Counted from the stretch's first letter, positions 17,886 to 27,750 are shown. The stretch is 64,000 nt of DNA from Nocardia pseudobrasiliensis NBRC 108224 (GCF_001613105.1 NZ_BDBS01000039.1:1-64000), one strand, 5' to 3'. Numbers and translations are program-made. Notes: generated by a model not told the origin, from the sequence alone.

Positions 17886-18391
17886 TCCCCGCATTCGCGC
17901 ACATTGTTCACAACCCGGGCATCGGGCGGGGAGAACTCGAGGATGGCTCGAGGACAGCACGTGAACAGATTCGTAACCTCCACAGCGCCCCGCCGTTCAT
18001 CCTCGAGTCACCCGCCGGACATCCCCATCCCGGCACGCCCTCCGAGCAGCGGATTCGGCCGAAGTCCACAGAATCCACAGTGCCTATTACTGCTTCAGTT
18101 CCTCTTCTGAGAGATCTCTCTTTAAAACAGGGTGTGTGGAAACTCGGTTCGGGGACGGACTACCCGGATCGCATCGACTCACTCGTACAAGAGCGCACAG
18201 AGGAGAACGGGTGTGGACGACACGCATCGAGAGGGGCGACGTGGTGATCACCGACGCACGCGGGTACGGTTTGGTGTCGGTCGCCTGTGCCACACTTCGT
18301 TGGGGCGGCCGATCCAGCACCCCTGTAATGCGCCGGCGCTGAGCCGAAACGGATCACGACCGATCGAGACTTGGGAGAGGACAACCGGGCG

Positions 18392-19555
18392 ATGGAAAGC
18401 ATGAAGTTTCGGGTTGCCCGCGAGGATTTCGCCGAATCCGTCGCCTGGGTGGCCCGCAGCCTGCCGTCGCGTCCGCCCGTGCCGGTGCTCGGTGGCGTGC
18501 TGTTGGTCGCCGACGAGGACGGGCTGACGGTCTCCGGCTTCGACTACGAGGTCTCCGCGCAGATGCGGGTGGCCGCGGAGGTCGCCGGGCCGGGTCAGGT
18601 CCTGGTGTCGGGCCGCCTGCTCGCCGATATCACCAAGGCGTTGTCCAACAAGCCCGTCGACGTCTCCGTGGACGGCACCCGGGTGCTGATCGCCTGTGGC
18701 AGTGCGAAGTTCTCGCTGCCCACCATGCCGGTCGAGGATTACCCCCAGCTGCCCGAATTGCCGCCGCAGACCGGTGAACTCGGCGTCGACCTGTTCTCCG
18801 CCGCCGTCGGTCAGGTGGCCGTGGCCGCCGGTCGCGACGACACCCTGCCGATGCTCACCGGCATCCGGGTCGAGATCGAGGGCGCCAAGATCGTCCTGGC
18901 CGCCACCGACCGATTCCGGCTCGCGGTGCGGCATCTGGAGTGGCAGCCCGGCCGCGACGATGTGGAGACGGCCGTACTGGTTCCGGCCCGCACCCTGTCC
19001 GAGGCCGCGAAGACCCTGGGCGCGTCCGACGCTCCGGTGCAGTTGGCGTTCGGCACCGGCACCGACGGCCTGCTCGGCATCGTCAACGGCGGCCGCCGCA
19101 CCACCACCCGACTGCTCGACGCGGAATTCCCCAAGTTCCGCCAGCTGCTCCCCAAGGAGCACACCTCGATCGCGACCCTGCAGGTGAGTGCGCTGATCGA
19201 GGCCATCAAGCGCGTCGCCCTGGTCGCCGAGCGCGGCGCCCAGGTGCGGCTGGAATTCTCCGAACAGGGTCTGCAGCTGTCCGCAGGCGGCGACGACGCC
19301 GGGCGCGCGGAGGAGTGGCTCGAGGCCGACTTCCGCGGTGAGCCGCTGACCATCGCGTTCAACCCGGGCTATCTGAACGACGGTCTGTCCGCCCTGCATT
19401 CGGACCGGGTGACCTTCGGATTCACCACGCCCAGCCGACCGGCCGTAATGTGCCCGACCGGCGAGGAGGAGCCCGCGCCATCGGACTCGGGCGCCTACGC
19501 CGCGCTGGAGAGCGACTACATCTACCTGCTCATGCCGGTCCGCCTGCCGGGCTGA
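18392..19555 (+). CDS. dnaN: DNA polymerase III sliding clamp (beta subunit)
   Basis: The 387-residue protein consists of three clamp domains. Recognisable segments are ILxD-type N-terminal FRVAREDFAESVAWVARSLP, NKPVDVSVDGTR, the second-domain GRDDTLPMLTGIRVEIEG with AATDRFRLAVR, and the C-terminus YIYLLMPVRLPG. It encircles DNA and tethers the polymerase. The ATG at 18392 was chosen from AGAGG upstream. Another ATG lies at 18401 and a TTG at 18371. It is the first gene of the dnaN-recF-dciA-like cluster. Confidence 0.96.
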   Translation: MESMKFRVAREDFAESVAWVARSLPSRPPVPVLGGVLLVADEDGLTVSGFDYEVSAQMRVAAEVAGPGQVLVSGRLLADITKALSNKPVDVSVDGTRVLIACGSAKFSLPTMPVEDYPQLPELPPQTGELGVDLFSAAVGQVAVAAGRDDTLPMLTGIRVEIEGAKIVLAATDRFRLAVRHLEWQPGRDDVETAVLVPARTLSEAAKTLGASDAPVQLAFGTGTDGLLGIVNGGRRTTTRLLDAEFPKFRQLLPKEHTSIATLQVSALIEAIKRVALVAERGAQVRLEFSEQGLQLSAGGDDAGRAEEWLEADFRGEPLTIAFNPGYLNDGLSALHSDRVTFGFTTPSRPAVMCPTGEEEPAPSDSGAYAALESDYIYLLMPVRLPG

Positions 19556-19636
19556 TCCACTCACATCTGTGAACAATGTTGATAACTCTGTGAGGAACTC
19601 TCCACGGTTTCAACAGCGGAGGGGGTGGGCTGCGCG

Positions 19637-20854
19637 ATGCATGTCCGGACACTGACCCTGCGAGACTTCCGCTCCTGGTCGCAGGCCGATCTCGAATTGG
19701 CCCCGGGCCGAACGGTTTTCCTGGGGTCCAACGGCAACGGCAAGACCAATCTGGTGGAGGCCGTCGGCTATCTGTCCACCCTCGGCTCACATCGGGTCTC
19801 CAGCGACGCGCCGCTGATCCGGATGGGAGCGCAGCGCGCCAAGACCGGTGCGACAGTGGTGAATTCGGGTCGTGAACTGCGCATCGATATCGAACTGAAT
19901 CAGGGCTCGGCCAATCGCGCGCAGATCAACCGGTCGCCGGTGCGGCGGCCGCGCGAAATCCTCGGCATCCTGCAGACGGTGTTGTTCGCGCCGGAGGATC
20001 TGGCGCTGGTGCGCGGCGACCCGTCGGAGCGGCGGCGTTTCCTCGACGAGTTGTGCACAGCCCGGCTGCCCAGGTTGGCCGGTGTGCGCTCGGATTACGA
20101 CCGGGTGCTGCGTCAGCGCTCGGCCCTGTTGAAAACCGCCGGGCGGCAGGCGCGTTCGCGCGCGGGTTCGGCGAACGAGCTGAGCACCCTCGACGTCTGG
20201 GACGGACATCTGGCCGCGCACGGCGCACAACTGCTGGCCCAGCGGCTGCGCCTGGTGCACGATCTGTCCCCCTATCTGGAGCAGGCCTACCGCTCGATCG
20301 CCCCGGAATCGCGCTCGGCGGCGATCGGCTATCGAAGCGGTTGTCTGCCACCGGAATTCCTCGACCCCGCCCGCGCGCCCGAACCGGACGACGCCGAGGT
20401 ACTGGAGTCGATCCTGTTGCGCGAGTTGTCCACAGCCCGTCCCAAGGAATTGGAACGCGGCGTATGCCTGGTCGGCCCGCACCGCGACGATCTGGAACTC
20501 ATGCTCGGCTCGTCCCCCGCGAAAGGCTTTGCCAGCCACGGGGAATCGTGGTCGTTCGCCTTGGCCCTGCGCCTGGCCGCCTTCGAACTGCTGCGCGGCC
20601 TCGGCACCGACCCGGTGCTACTTCTCGACGACGTCTTCGCCGAACTCGACCGCCGCCGCCGCACCGCCCTGGCCGCCGTCGCCGCCACCGCGGAACAGGT
20701 CCTGATCACCGCCGCGGTTCCCGAGGACGTCCCGCCCGAACTCGAGGCCACCCCGCTGCGCGTCGAAACCACCGGCGAGGCCGACGCCCGCACCTCCCAT
20801 ATCGCCGACGCCGCGATGCCGGTCCCCGCGGCCGGTGACTCCGAGGGGCGATGA
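19637..20854 (+). CDS. recF: DNA replication and repair protein RecF
   Basis: The 405-residue protein is an SMC-like ATPase. Walker A is GSNGNGKTNLVEA, the signature region GRAxxxLxRGVCLVGPHRDDLE is recognisable, and Walker B is VLLLDDVFAELDRRRR. It loads RecA at gapped DNA. The start ATG (MHVRTLTLRDFRSW) at 19637 follows GCGGAGGGGG. A GTG at 19625 would add four residues. The 81 bases before it carry TGTGAACAA, a weak DnaA-box-like sequence. Confidence 0.96.
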   Translation: MHVRTLTLRDFRSWSQADLELAPGRTVFLGSNGNGKTNLVEAVGYLSTLGSHRVSSDAPLIRMGAQRAKTGATVVNSGRELRIDIELNQGSANRAQINRSPVRRPREILGILQTVLFAPEDLALVRGDPSERRRFLDELCTARLPRLAGVRSDYDRVLRQRSALLKTAGRQARSRAGSANELSTLDVWDGHLAAHGAQLLAQRLRLVHDLSPYLEQAYRSIAPESRSAAIGYRSGCLPPEFLDPARAPEPDDAEVLESILLRELSTARPKELERGVCLVGPHRDDLELMLGSSPAKGFASHGESWSFALALRLAAFELLRGLGTDPVLLLDDVFAELDRRRRTALAAVAATAEQVLITAAVPEDVPPELEATPLRVETTGEADARTSHIADAAMPVPAAGDSEGR

Positions 20855-20971
20855 ACCCGCTCGCGGTTGTCACAACTGGGACGCGTGACGCCGGTCGCGT
20901 CGGTTCGGTGTCGCGGTTGCCGGGGGCTAGCCTATCCTGCAGTGTTGTTCGGTTCGAGGTGGGAGGTAGCG

Positions 20972-21541
20972 GTGGCGGACGATGCCGATCGTGACGGTGA
21001 TCGTTCCGGCGCCGCGGGTCCCGAGCCCGAGCTGAGGGGGATCGATCTGGCGCGGCGGGCTCTCGAGGAGGCGCGGGCCGCGGCCAAGGCCAGCGGAAAG
21101 GCTGTCGGACAGGGGCGGGCCTCGCCGCGTAAGGGCGGTGTGCGGGCCTTACGGCGGCGCGGCTGGTCCGGAGCGCGGCCCGATGAGCGCGATCCGCAGT
21201 TGCTGTCCAGCCTGGCCGGTGCGCTGGCCAAGAGTCGCGGCTGGTCGGGCAAGGTGGCCGAGGGCATGGTGTTCGGCCGGTGGACCGCGGTGGTGGGGGA
21301 GGACATCGCCTCGCATGCGACGCCGATCTCGCTGACCGACGGGGTGCTGAGCGTTCAGGCCGAATCCACCGCCTGGGCAACGCAATTGCGCATGTTGCAG
21401 TCCCAGCTCCTGGCGAAGATCAATGCGGCCGTCGGTCAGGGTGTGGTCACGCAGCTGAAGATCAGCGGGCCGGCCGCGCCCAGCTGGCGCAAGGGCGAGC
21501 GGCATATCAAGGGCCGCGGACCTCGCGATACGTACGGCTGA
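20972..21541 (+). CDS. DUF721/DciA-like protein, likely helicase-associated
   Basis: This 189-residue protein corresponds to Rv0004. The C-terminal half is the DUF721 (DciA-like) domain with GWSGKVAEGMVFGRWTAVVG, ISLTDGVLSVQAESTAWATQ and the conserved end PAAPSWRKGERHIKGRGPRD. The N-terminal half is charged and probably disordered. DciA proteins bind and help load the replicative helicase DnaB, and the neighbourhood with recF, dnaN and gyrB fits a replication role. The GTG at 20972 has GGGAGGT four bases upstream, matching the length of the mycobacterial protein. An upstream in-frame extension to 20867 looks like non-coding sequence. Confidence 0.85.
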   Translation: MADDADRDGDRSGAAGPEPELRGIDLARRALEEARAAAKASGKAVGQGRASPRKGGVRALRRRGWSGARPDERDPQLLSSLAGALAKSRGWSGKVAEGMVFGRWTAVVGEDIASHATPISLTDGVLSVQAESTAWATQLRMLQSQLLAKINAAVGQGVVTQLKISGPAAPSWRKGERHIKGRGPRDTYG

Positions 21542-21886
21542 TCCGTCGTTTCACGTGGAACCCGCCGCGTCGCAGCAAACAATCTTGCGTCTGCACTCGG
21601 TGCGCCGCTGAGGCTCCCTGAAGCCGGGAGACCTACAACCGGTGTCGGCGGCGATCGATTTCACTCACTCACGGCGCTCTCAGGGGTGTCATAGGTGCAT
21701 CCTGAGCCGGGTGTACCAGTAGGATGGGGGAGTAACTAGCGGCGATACCTTCGGCGCGTTCCGCGTACCTCGCGTGTGGACCCGTAATTCTCGAGCAGTT
21801 CGTCATCTCGAGCCTACCGACCGGGGCCCCTGTGTGCGTGTTCGCGCTGCGCCGAGGGATCAGCAAGTAAGGAGAGCTACCGAGCA
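21542..21886 (+). promoter_or_regulatory. gyrB upstream region with a parS-like site
   Basis: The 345 non-coding bases should carry the gyrBA promoter. A parS-like sequence GTTTCACGTGGAAC at 21548-21561 differs from the 14-base parS core GTTTCACGTGAAAC at one base. No other gene or strong hairpin is apparent. AAGGAG at 21869 precedes the gyrB GTG. Confidence 0.6.
21546..21562. promoter_or_regulatory. parS-like site upstream of gyrB
   Basis: TCGTTTCACGTGGAACC contains GTTTCACGTGGAAC, 13 of 14 bases of the parS core. It lies 9.6 kb from the parS cluster on the other side of oriC. Confidence 0.6.
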
Positions 21887-23914
21887 GTGGCTGCCAACGA
21901 CTCCAATGCAAGCGGCTCGACGAAGGACTACGGTGCCGACTCCATCACCGTTCTCGAGGGACTCGAGGCGGTCCGCAAGCGTCCCGGTATGTATATCGGT
22001 TCCACCGGCGAGCGCGGTCTGCATCACCTGATCTGGGAGGTTGTGGACAACTCGGTCGACGAGGCGATGGCCGGGTACGCCACGCGTGTCGACGTCACCT
22101 TGCTGGCCGACGGCGGAGTCGAGGTCGTCGACGATGGCCGCGGTATTCCGACCAGCATGCACGCGCAGGGCATCCCCACCATCGAGGTGGTCATGACCCA
22201 GCTGCACGCCGGCGGTAAGTTCGATTCCGACTCCTACGCCGTCTCGGGTGGTCTGCACGGCGTCGGCATCTCGGTGGTCAACGCGCTGTCCAGCCGGCTC
22301 GAGGCCGATGTGGACTTCGGCGGTTACCACTGGTCGCAGGAGTACAAGGACGCCAAGCCCGGCAAGCTGATCCAGGGCGATGCGACCAAGCGCACCGGCA
22401 CCACCATCCGGTTCTGGCCGGACCCCGAGATCTTCGAGACGACGACCTTCAATTTCGAGACGGTCGCGCGCCGCCTACAGGAGATGGCGTTCCTCAACAA
22501 GGGCCTCACCATCACCCTGACCGATCAGCGCGTGAGCCAGTCCGACATCACCGACGAGGTGGTCAGCGAGACGGCCGAGGCGCCCAAGGCCGATACCATC
22601 GGCGCGCCGATCGAGGCCAAGGTCAAGACCCGCACGTACCACTATCCGGGCGGCCTCGAGGATTTCGTCAAGCACATCAACCGCACCAAGCAGTCGATCC
22701 ACAACTCGATCGTGGCGTTCACCGGTAAGGGCACCGGGCACGAGGTCGAGGTCGCCATGCAGTGGAACTCGGGTTACTCCGAATCGGTGCACACCTTCGC
22801 CAACACCATCAACACCCATGAGGGCGGCACCCACGAGGAGGGCTTCCGCGCGGCGCTCACCACGGTGGTCAACAAGTACGCCAAGGACAAGAAGCTGCTC
22901 AAGGACAAGGACGGCAACCTCACCGGTGACGATATCCGCGAGGGTCTGACCGCCATCGTGAGCGTGAAGATCGCCGATCCGCAGTTCGAGGGCCAGACCA
23001 AGACCAAACTGGGCAATACCGAGGTCAAGTCGTTCGTGCAGCGCACCTGCAACGAACATCTGGCGCACTGGTTCGAGGCCAATCCGGCCGATGCGAAGAC
23101 CATTGTGCAGAAGGCGGTTTCGTCCGCGCAGGCCCGCATCGCCGCCCGCAAGGCGCGAGAGCTGGTGCGGCGCAAGAGCGCGACCGATCTGGGCGGTCTG
23201 CCCGGCAAGCTCGCCGACTGCCGCTCCAAGGATCCGAAGCTGTCCGAGATCTACATCGTGGAGGGCGACTCCGCCGGTGGCTCGGCCAAATCCGGCCGCG
23301 ATTCGATGTATCAGGCGATCCTGCCGATCCGAGGCAAGATCATCAATGTCGAGAAGGCGCGCATCGACAGGGTTCTCAAGAACAACGAGGTCCAGTCGAT
23401 CATCACCGCGTTCGGCACCGGTATCCACGACGAGTTCGATATCGCCAAGCTGCGGTACCACAAGATCATCCTGATGGCCGACGCCGACGTCGACGGCCAG
23501 CACATCACCACCCTGCTGCTGACGCTGCTGTTCCGCTTCATGCGTCCGCTGGTCGAACACGGTCACGTGTATCTGTCCTGCCCGCCGCTGTACAAGCTCA
23601 AGTGGCAGCGCTCCGAACCGGAGTTCGCCTACTCCGACCGCGAGCGCGACGCGCTGATGGAGCGCGGTCTGGCCTCCGGCAAGAAGATCAACAAGGACGA
23701 CGGCGTCCAGCGCTACAAGGGTCTGGGCGAGATGAACCCGAAGGAGCTGTGGGAGACCACCATGGATCCGGCCACCCGCCTGCTGCGGCTGGTGACCCTG
23801 GACGACGCGGCCGCGGCCGACGAGCTGTTCAGCATTCTCATGGGTGAGGACGTCGAGGCCCGGCGCAGCTTCATCACTCGCAACGCCAAGGACGTCCGCT
23901 TCCTCGATCTGTAG
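21887..23914 (+). CDS. gyrB: DNA gyrase subunit B
   Basis: The 675-residue protein has the GHKL ATPase (VLEGLEAVRKRPGMYIGST, VVDNSVDEAMAGYA, GGLHGVGISVVNALS), the transducer region, and the TOPRIM domain (IVEGDSAGGSAKSGRD, LMADADVDGQHITTLLL). The C-terminal tail includes QRYKGLGEMNPKELWETTMD. It provides the ATP-driven part of negative supercoiling and is a drug target of aminocoumarins. The start is GTG at 21887. gyrA follows 53 bases downstream. No intein is visible. Confidence 0.97.
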   Translation: MAANDSNASGSTKDYGADSITVLEGLEAVRKRPGMYIGSTGERGLHHLIWEVVDNSVDEAMAGYATRVDVTLLADGGVEVVDDGRGIPTSMHAQGIPTIEVVMTQLHAGGKFDSDSYAVSGGLHGVGISVVNALSSRLEADVDFGGYHWSQEYKDAKPGKLIQGDATKRTGTTIRFWPDPEIFETTTFNFETVARRLQEMAFLNKGLTITLTDQRVSQSDITDEVVSETAEAPKADTIGAPIEAKVKTRTYHYPGGLEDFVKHINRTKQSIHNSIVAFTGKGTGHEVEVAMQWNSGYSESVHTFANTINTHEGGTHEEGFRAALTTVVNKYAKDKKLLKDKDGNLTGDDIREGLTAIVSVKIADPQFEGQTKTKLGNTEVKSFVQRTCNEHLAHWFEANPADAKTIVQKAVSSAQARIAARKARELVRRKSATDLGGLPGKLADCRSKDPKLSEIYIVEGDSAGGSAKSGRDSMYQAILPIRGKIINVEKARIDRVLKNNEVQSIITAFGTGIHDEFDIAKLRYHKIILMADADVDGQHITTLLLTLLFRFMRPLVEHGHVYLSCPPLYKLKWQRSEPEFAYSDRERDALMERGLASGKKINKDDGVQRYKGLGEMNPKELWETTMDPATRLLRLVTLDDAAAADELFSILMGEDVEARRSFITRNAKDVRFLDL

Positions 23915-23967
23915 GCCCCGGCGACGAACGTCACAGGCCCGCAAAGACTTCCAACGGAGACGATTCC

Positions 23968-26481
23968 ATGACCGAGACCACCCTGCCGCCGAACGGCGGC
24001 GGCGACCGTATCGAGCCGGTCGACATCCAGCACGAGATGCAGAACAGCTACATCGATTACGCGATGAGCGTGATCGTGGGCCGCGCGCTGCCCGAGGTGC
24101 GTGACGGCCTCAAGCCCGTGCACCGCCGGATCCTGTACGCGATGTACGACAACGGATATCGGCCCGACCGCGGTTATGTGAAGTCGGCCCGGCCGGTCGC
24201 CGAGACCATGGGTAACTACCACCCGCACGGTGACAGCGCGATCTACGACACCCTGGTCCGCATGGCGCAGCCCTGGTCGCTGCGCTATCCGCTGATCGAT
24301 CCGCAGGGCAACTTCGGATCCCGCGGCAACGACGGCCCGGCCGCCATGCGCTACACCGAATGCCGGCTCACGCCGCTGGCCATGGAGATGCTGCGTGAAA
24401 TCGACGAGGAGACAGTCGATTTCACTCCGAACTACGACGGCCGCTCGATGGAGCCGGTGGTTCTCCCCAGCCGTGTTCCCCAGCTGTTGATCAACGGTTC
24501 CGGCGGTATCGCCGTCGGTATGGCCACCAATATCCCGCCGCACAATCTGCGGGAGGTGGCCGAGGCGATCTTCTGGGCCCTGGACAATCACGAGGCCGAC
24601 GAGGAGACCACGCTCGAGGCCTGCATCGAGCGGATCAAGGGTCCCGACTTCCCGACCAGCGGACTGATCGTCGGCAGCTCGGGCATCCAGGACGCCTACC
24701 GGACCGGTCGCGGCGCCATCCGCATGCGCGGCGTGGTGGAGATCGAAGAGGACAACCGTGGTCGCACCACGATCGTCATCACCGAACTGCCGTACCAGGT
24801 CAACACCGACAACTTCGTCAACTCGATCGCCGAGCAGGTGAAGGACGGCAAGATCGCGGGTATCTCGGATATCCACGACGAGTCCTCCGACCGCGCCGGT
24901 CTGCGCATCGTCGTCACCATCAAGCGCGACGCGATCGCCAAGGTCGTGCTGAACAATCTGTACAAGCACACCCAGCTGCAGACCAGCTTCGGCGCCAACA
25001 TGCTGTCCATCGTCGACGGCGTACCGCGCACGCTGCGGCTGGACCAGATGATCCGGCTCTACGTCACCCACCAGTTGGACGTCATCATCCGGCGGACCCG
25101 CTACCGGTTGCGCAAGGCCGAGGAACGCGCCCACATCCTGCGCGGTCTGGTCAAGGCGCTGGACGCGCTCGACGAGGTCATCGCCCTGATCCGGCGCTCG
25201 GCCGATACCGAGACCGCGCGCACGGGCCTGATGCAGCTGCTCGACATCGATGAGATCCAGGCGACCGCGATCCTGGATATGCAGCTGCGCCGCCTGTCCG
25301 CCCTGGAACGGCAGAAGATCGTCGACGAATTGGCGAAGATCGAGCTCGAGATCGCCGATTACAAGGACATTCTCGACAAACCCGAGCGGCAGCGGGCAAT
25401 CGTCCGTGACGAATTGGCCGAGATCGTGGACAAGCACGGCGACGACCGGCGCACCAAGATCATCGCGGCGGACGGCGACGTCAACGACGAGGACCTCATC
25501 GCCCGCGAGGACGTGGTCGTCACCATCACCGAGACCGGCTATGCCAAGCGCACCAAGACCGACCTGTACCGCAGCCAGAAGCGCGGCGGCAAGGGCGTGC
25601 AGGGTGCGGGTCTCAAGCAGGACGATCTGGTCCGGCACTTCTTCATCACCTCGACCCACGACTGGTTGCTGTTCTTCACCAACCTCGGCCGGGTGTACCG
25701 GGCCAAGGCCTACGAGCTGCCCGAGGCCAGCCGCACCGCGCGCGGTCAGCATGTGGCGAATCTGCTGGCCTTCCAGCCGGACGAGAAGATCGCCCAGGTC
25801 ATCCAGATCAAGTCCTATGAAGACGCCCCCTATCTGGTGCTCGCGACCCGCAACGGCCTGGTGAAGAAGTCCAAGCTGACCGATTTCGACTCCAACCGTT
25901 CCGGCGGCATCGTCGCGGTGAATCTGCGTGACGGTGACGAATTGGTCGGCGCCGCACTGTGTTCGGCCGACGACGATCTGCTGTTGGTCTCGGCGCACGG
26001 TCAGTCGATCCGCTTCGCCGCCAACGACGAGGTGCTGCGCCCGATGGGCCGCGCCACCTCCGGTGTGCAGGGCATGCGGTTCAACACCGACGACGAACTG
26101 CTGTCGTTGAACGTGGTCCGGGAGAACACCTATCTGCTGGTGGCCACCTCCGGCGGTTACTCCAAGCGCACGGCCATCGAGGAATACACCGCGCAGGGCC
26201 GCGGGGGTAAAGGCGTATTGACTATCCAGTACGACGAAAAGCGTGGCAGTCTGGTAGGCGCGCTCATCGTCGACGACGAGGATGAGCTCTACGCCATCAC
26301 CTCCGGCGGAGGTGTCATCCGGACGGCGGCGAATCAGGTGCGCAAGGCGGGCCGGCAGACCAAGGGCGTGCGATTGATGAACCTCGGCGAGGGCGATACG
26401 TTGCTTGCGATCGCGCGGAACGCCGATGAGCCCGATCAGGTTTCCGGCGAAGACGACACCAGCGGTTCCGAGAAGCAGTAA
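23968..26481 (+). CDS. gyrA: DNA gyrase subunit A
   Basis: The 837-residue protein has an N-terminal breakage-reunion domain with the quinolone-resistance-determining segment HPHGDSAIYDT and the catalytic tyrosine 129 in RYTECRL. The coiled-coil region follows, then the C-terminal beta-pinwheel with the GyrA-box-like QKRGGKGVQG and repeated GGxV...AVNLRDGDEL blades. Residue 90, the position of E. coli Ser83, is Ser with Ala91, whereas mycobacteria have Ala90-Ser91. That is a susceptible-type residue by family knowledge. No intein is present. Confidence 0.97.
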   Translation: MTETTLPPNGGGDRIEPVDIQHEMQNSYIDYAMSVIVGRALPEVRDGLKPVHRRILYAMYDNGYRPDRGYVKSARPVAETMGNYHPHGDSAIYDTLVRMAQPWSLRYPLIDPQGNFGSRGNDGPAAMRYTECRLTPLAMEMLREIDEETVDFTPNYDGRSMEPVVLPSRVPQLLINGSGGIAVGMATNIPPHNLREVAEAIFWALDNHEADEETTLEACIERIKGPDFPTSGLIVGSSGIQDAYRTGRGAIRMRGVVEIEEDNRGRTTIVITELPYQVNTDNFVNSIAEQVKDGKIAGISDIHDESSDRAGLRIVVTIKRDAIAKVVLNNLYKHTQLQTSFGANMLSIVDGVPRTLRLDQMIRLYVTHQLDVIIRRTRYRLRKAEERAHILRGLVKALDALDEVIALIRRSADTETARTGLMQLLDIDEIQATAILDMQLRRLSALERQKIVDELAKIELEIADYKDILDKPERQRAIVRDELAEIVDKHGDDRRTKIIAADGDVNDEDLIAREDVVVTITETGYAKRTKTDLYRSQKRGGKGVQGAGLKQDDLVRHFFITSTHDWLLFFTNLGRVYRAKAYELPEASRTARGQHVANLLAFQPDEKIAQVIQIKSYEDAPYLVLATRNGLVKKSKLTDFDSNRSGGIVAVNLRDGDELVGAALCSADDDLLLVSAHGQSIRFAANDEVLRPMGRATSGVQGMRFNTDDELLSLNVVRENTYLLVATSGGYSKRTAIEEYTAQGRGGKGVLTIQYDEKRGSLVGALIVDDEDELYAITSGGGVIRTAANQVRKAGRQTKGVRLMNLGEGDTLLAIARNADEPDQVSGEDDTSGSEKQ

Positions 26482-26526
26482 TTTCTCCACAGGCAGCGGC
26501 GGCACGACGGATTGAAGGATCCCCAA

Positions 26527-27519
26527 TTGACCACTCCGAACCAGCCGAATGACGAGCGGCACCACGCCAACGGTGTGACCGAGCGGATCGCGCCGTCCCC
26601 GATTCCGCCGCGGCCGATTCCGCGGCCCGGGGCGTCGGGTGAGAACGGGCAGGGCAAAGCGCCCGAAATGTCCGATAAGCCAGGCGATTCCAAGGGGCAG
26701 GAGGGTGCGGTCGAGGCGCCGGACGCCGCCGAGGATGGCGCCTCCCGGTTCGAGGAGGGTTGGTCGCAGCTGCCGCAGCGCGAACCGCAGTCCAACCTGA
26801 ATCGCCCCGGGCAGGCGCCGGTCGCCGGGCGGCCGCCGGTCAATCCGATCGGTCTCAACAACAATGCCGGGGGTGGGCTGCAGAGCGGTGTGAGCAATGC
26901 CCGCACCACCGCCGACCTGGCGGCGAAGGCGGCGCGCAAGGAGGCCGCGATGGTGAAGTCCGTCGGCATCGACGGACCCACCCGCAGCATCGCGCGGCCG
27001 GAGCTGGTGAAGGATATGCCGGATCTGTCGGAGCTGCGGCATCCGCTGCCGCCGTCGGCGGAAGTACCCGGCGGCCATCATCACCCCGGTCCGCAGGCCG
27101 TTCCGATCTCCCCGGCGGTTCCGGTGGCGGTGGCCCAGGCCGTCACCACCGGCGAGCCGCTGCGGGCGACCGTACAGGTGCGCCACATCGATCCGTGGTC
27201 CACGCTGAAGGTGTCGCTGGTGATCAGCGTCGCCATGTTCTTCGTGTGGATGCTGGCGGTCGGCTTCCTCTACATCGTGCTCTCGGGCATGGGTGTGTGG
27301 GACCGGCTCAACAGCACCTTCAGCGATATGGTCTCCGACAACGGCGGCTCGTCCTCGGCCGCCCTGATCGACGCCGGCCAGGTCTTCGGCTACGCGGCTG
27401 TGATCGGCATCATCAACGTGGTCTTGCTCACCGCGCTGTCCACGGTCGGCGTCTTCATCTACAACCAGTGCACAGATCTGGTCGGCGGCATCCAGGTGAC
27501 CCTGGCCGACCCCGACTAG
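26527..27519 (+). CDS. DUF3566 membrane protein (Rv0007-like)
   Basis: The 330-residue protein has a long Pro/Gly/Asp-rich cytoplasmic N-terminus (~residues 1-215). A compact C-terminal DUF3566 domain follows, with two membrane helices (LKVSLVISVAMFFVWMLAVG and VFGYAAVIGIINVVLLTALS) around the segment GMGVWDRLNSTFSDM. Its place after gyrA matches Rv0007. The role is unknown, though the family is linked to growth and envelope genes. The TTG at 26527 has GAAGGA 7 bases upstream and was preferred over the TTG at 26512, which overlaps that ribosome-binding site. Confidence 0.85.
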   Translation: MTTPNQPNDERHHANGVTERIAPSPIPPRPIPRPGASGENGQGKAPEMSDKPGDSKGQEGAVEAPDAAEDGASRFEEGWSQLPQREPQSNLNRPGQAPVAGRPPVNPIGLNNNAGGGLQSGVSNARTTADLAAKAARKEAAMVKSVGIDGPTRSIARPELVKDMPDLSELRHPLPPSAEVPGGHHHPGPQAVPISPAVPVAVAQAVTTGEPLRATVQVRHIDPWSTLKVSLVISVAMFFVWMLAVGFLYIVLSGMGVWDRLNSTFSDMVSDNGGSSSAALIDAGQVFGYAAVIGIINVVLLTALSTVGVFIYNQCTDLVGGIQVTLADPD

Positions 27520-27540
27520 TTCGCACGGTCCCGAGCACCG

Positions 27541-27580
27541 ACGGCCGGTCCCAGCCCGCAGGGCCAGGACCGGCCGTTTT
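27541..27580 (+). terminator. intrinsic terminator after the DUF3566 gene
   Basis: An 11-base-pair stem ACGGCCGGTCC (27541-27551) pairs with 27567-27577, followed by TTT. It lies 21 bases after the stop and before tRNA-Ile. Confidence 0.85.
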
Positions 27581-27646
27581 GGTTATCGGGGGCGCGATAC
27601 GGTAATCTCGTGCCTCGGTTCGGGTAACACTTTCGGACCACGATGA

Positions 27647-27720
27647 GGGCCTATAGCTCAGGCGGTTAGAGCGCTTCGCTGATAACGAAGAGGTCGGAGG
27701 TTCAAGTCCTCCTAGGCCCA
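27647..27720 (+). tRNA. ileT: tRNA-Ile (GAT anticodon)
   Basis: The 74-base cloverleaf has acceptor GGGCCTA paired with TAGGCCC and anticodon GAT at 27681-27683 within CTTCGCTGATAACGAAG. The T-arm is GGAGGTTCAAGTCCTCC. CCA is not encoded. Position after gyrA is as in M. tuberculosis. Confidence 0.97.
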
Positions 27721-27750
27721 CTCCCCGTCGATCACAGTAGGGTGGGATTC

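Larger units (their letters stand above)
17654..18391. other. oriC: replication origin oriC (dnaA-dnaN intergenic region)
   Basis: About 740 non-coding bases lie between dnaA and dnaN, the standard actinobacterial origin position. About nine TCCACA cores or their complements appear (e.g. 17659, 17681, 17825, 17835, 17980, 18065, 18074, 18134), plus TTGTTCACA at 17904-17912. Most have degenerate flanks compared with the mycobacterial box TTGTCCACA. At least seven CTCGAGGA elements are interspersed, three of them in a fixed composite repeat with a TGTGGA core. A relatively A+T-rich stretch at 18083-18131 (ending TTTAAAACAG) is the best candidate for the unwinding element and the dnaN promoter. 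Confidence 0.85.

Noticed and set aside
18132..18404. Small plus-strand gene in the oriC-dnaN gap
   Set aside because: Arg/Thr/His-rich translation without a ribosome-binding site, overlapping the origin and the dnaN start region.
20426..20434. TTGTCCACA DnaA box inside recF
   Set aside because: A single box within coding sequence without neighbours; may be chance in a codon-biased region.
22041..22050. TTGTGGACAA, a DnaA box inside gyrB
   Set aside because: It encodes the conserved VVDNSVDE ATPase motif, so protein conservation explains it.
23713..27186. 1157-codon open frame on the minus strand opposite gyrA and the DUF3566 gene
   Set aside because: It is the high-GC shadow of gyrA: translation is rich in Arg, Gly, His and Val with no motif, and the plus-strand proteins are unmistakable.
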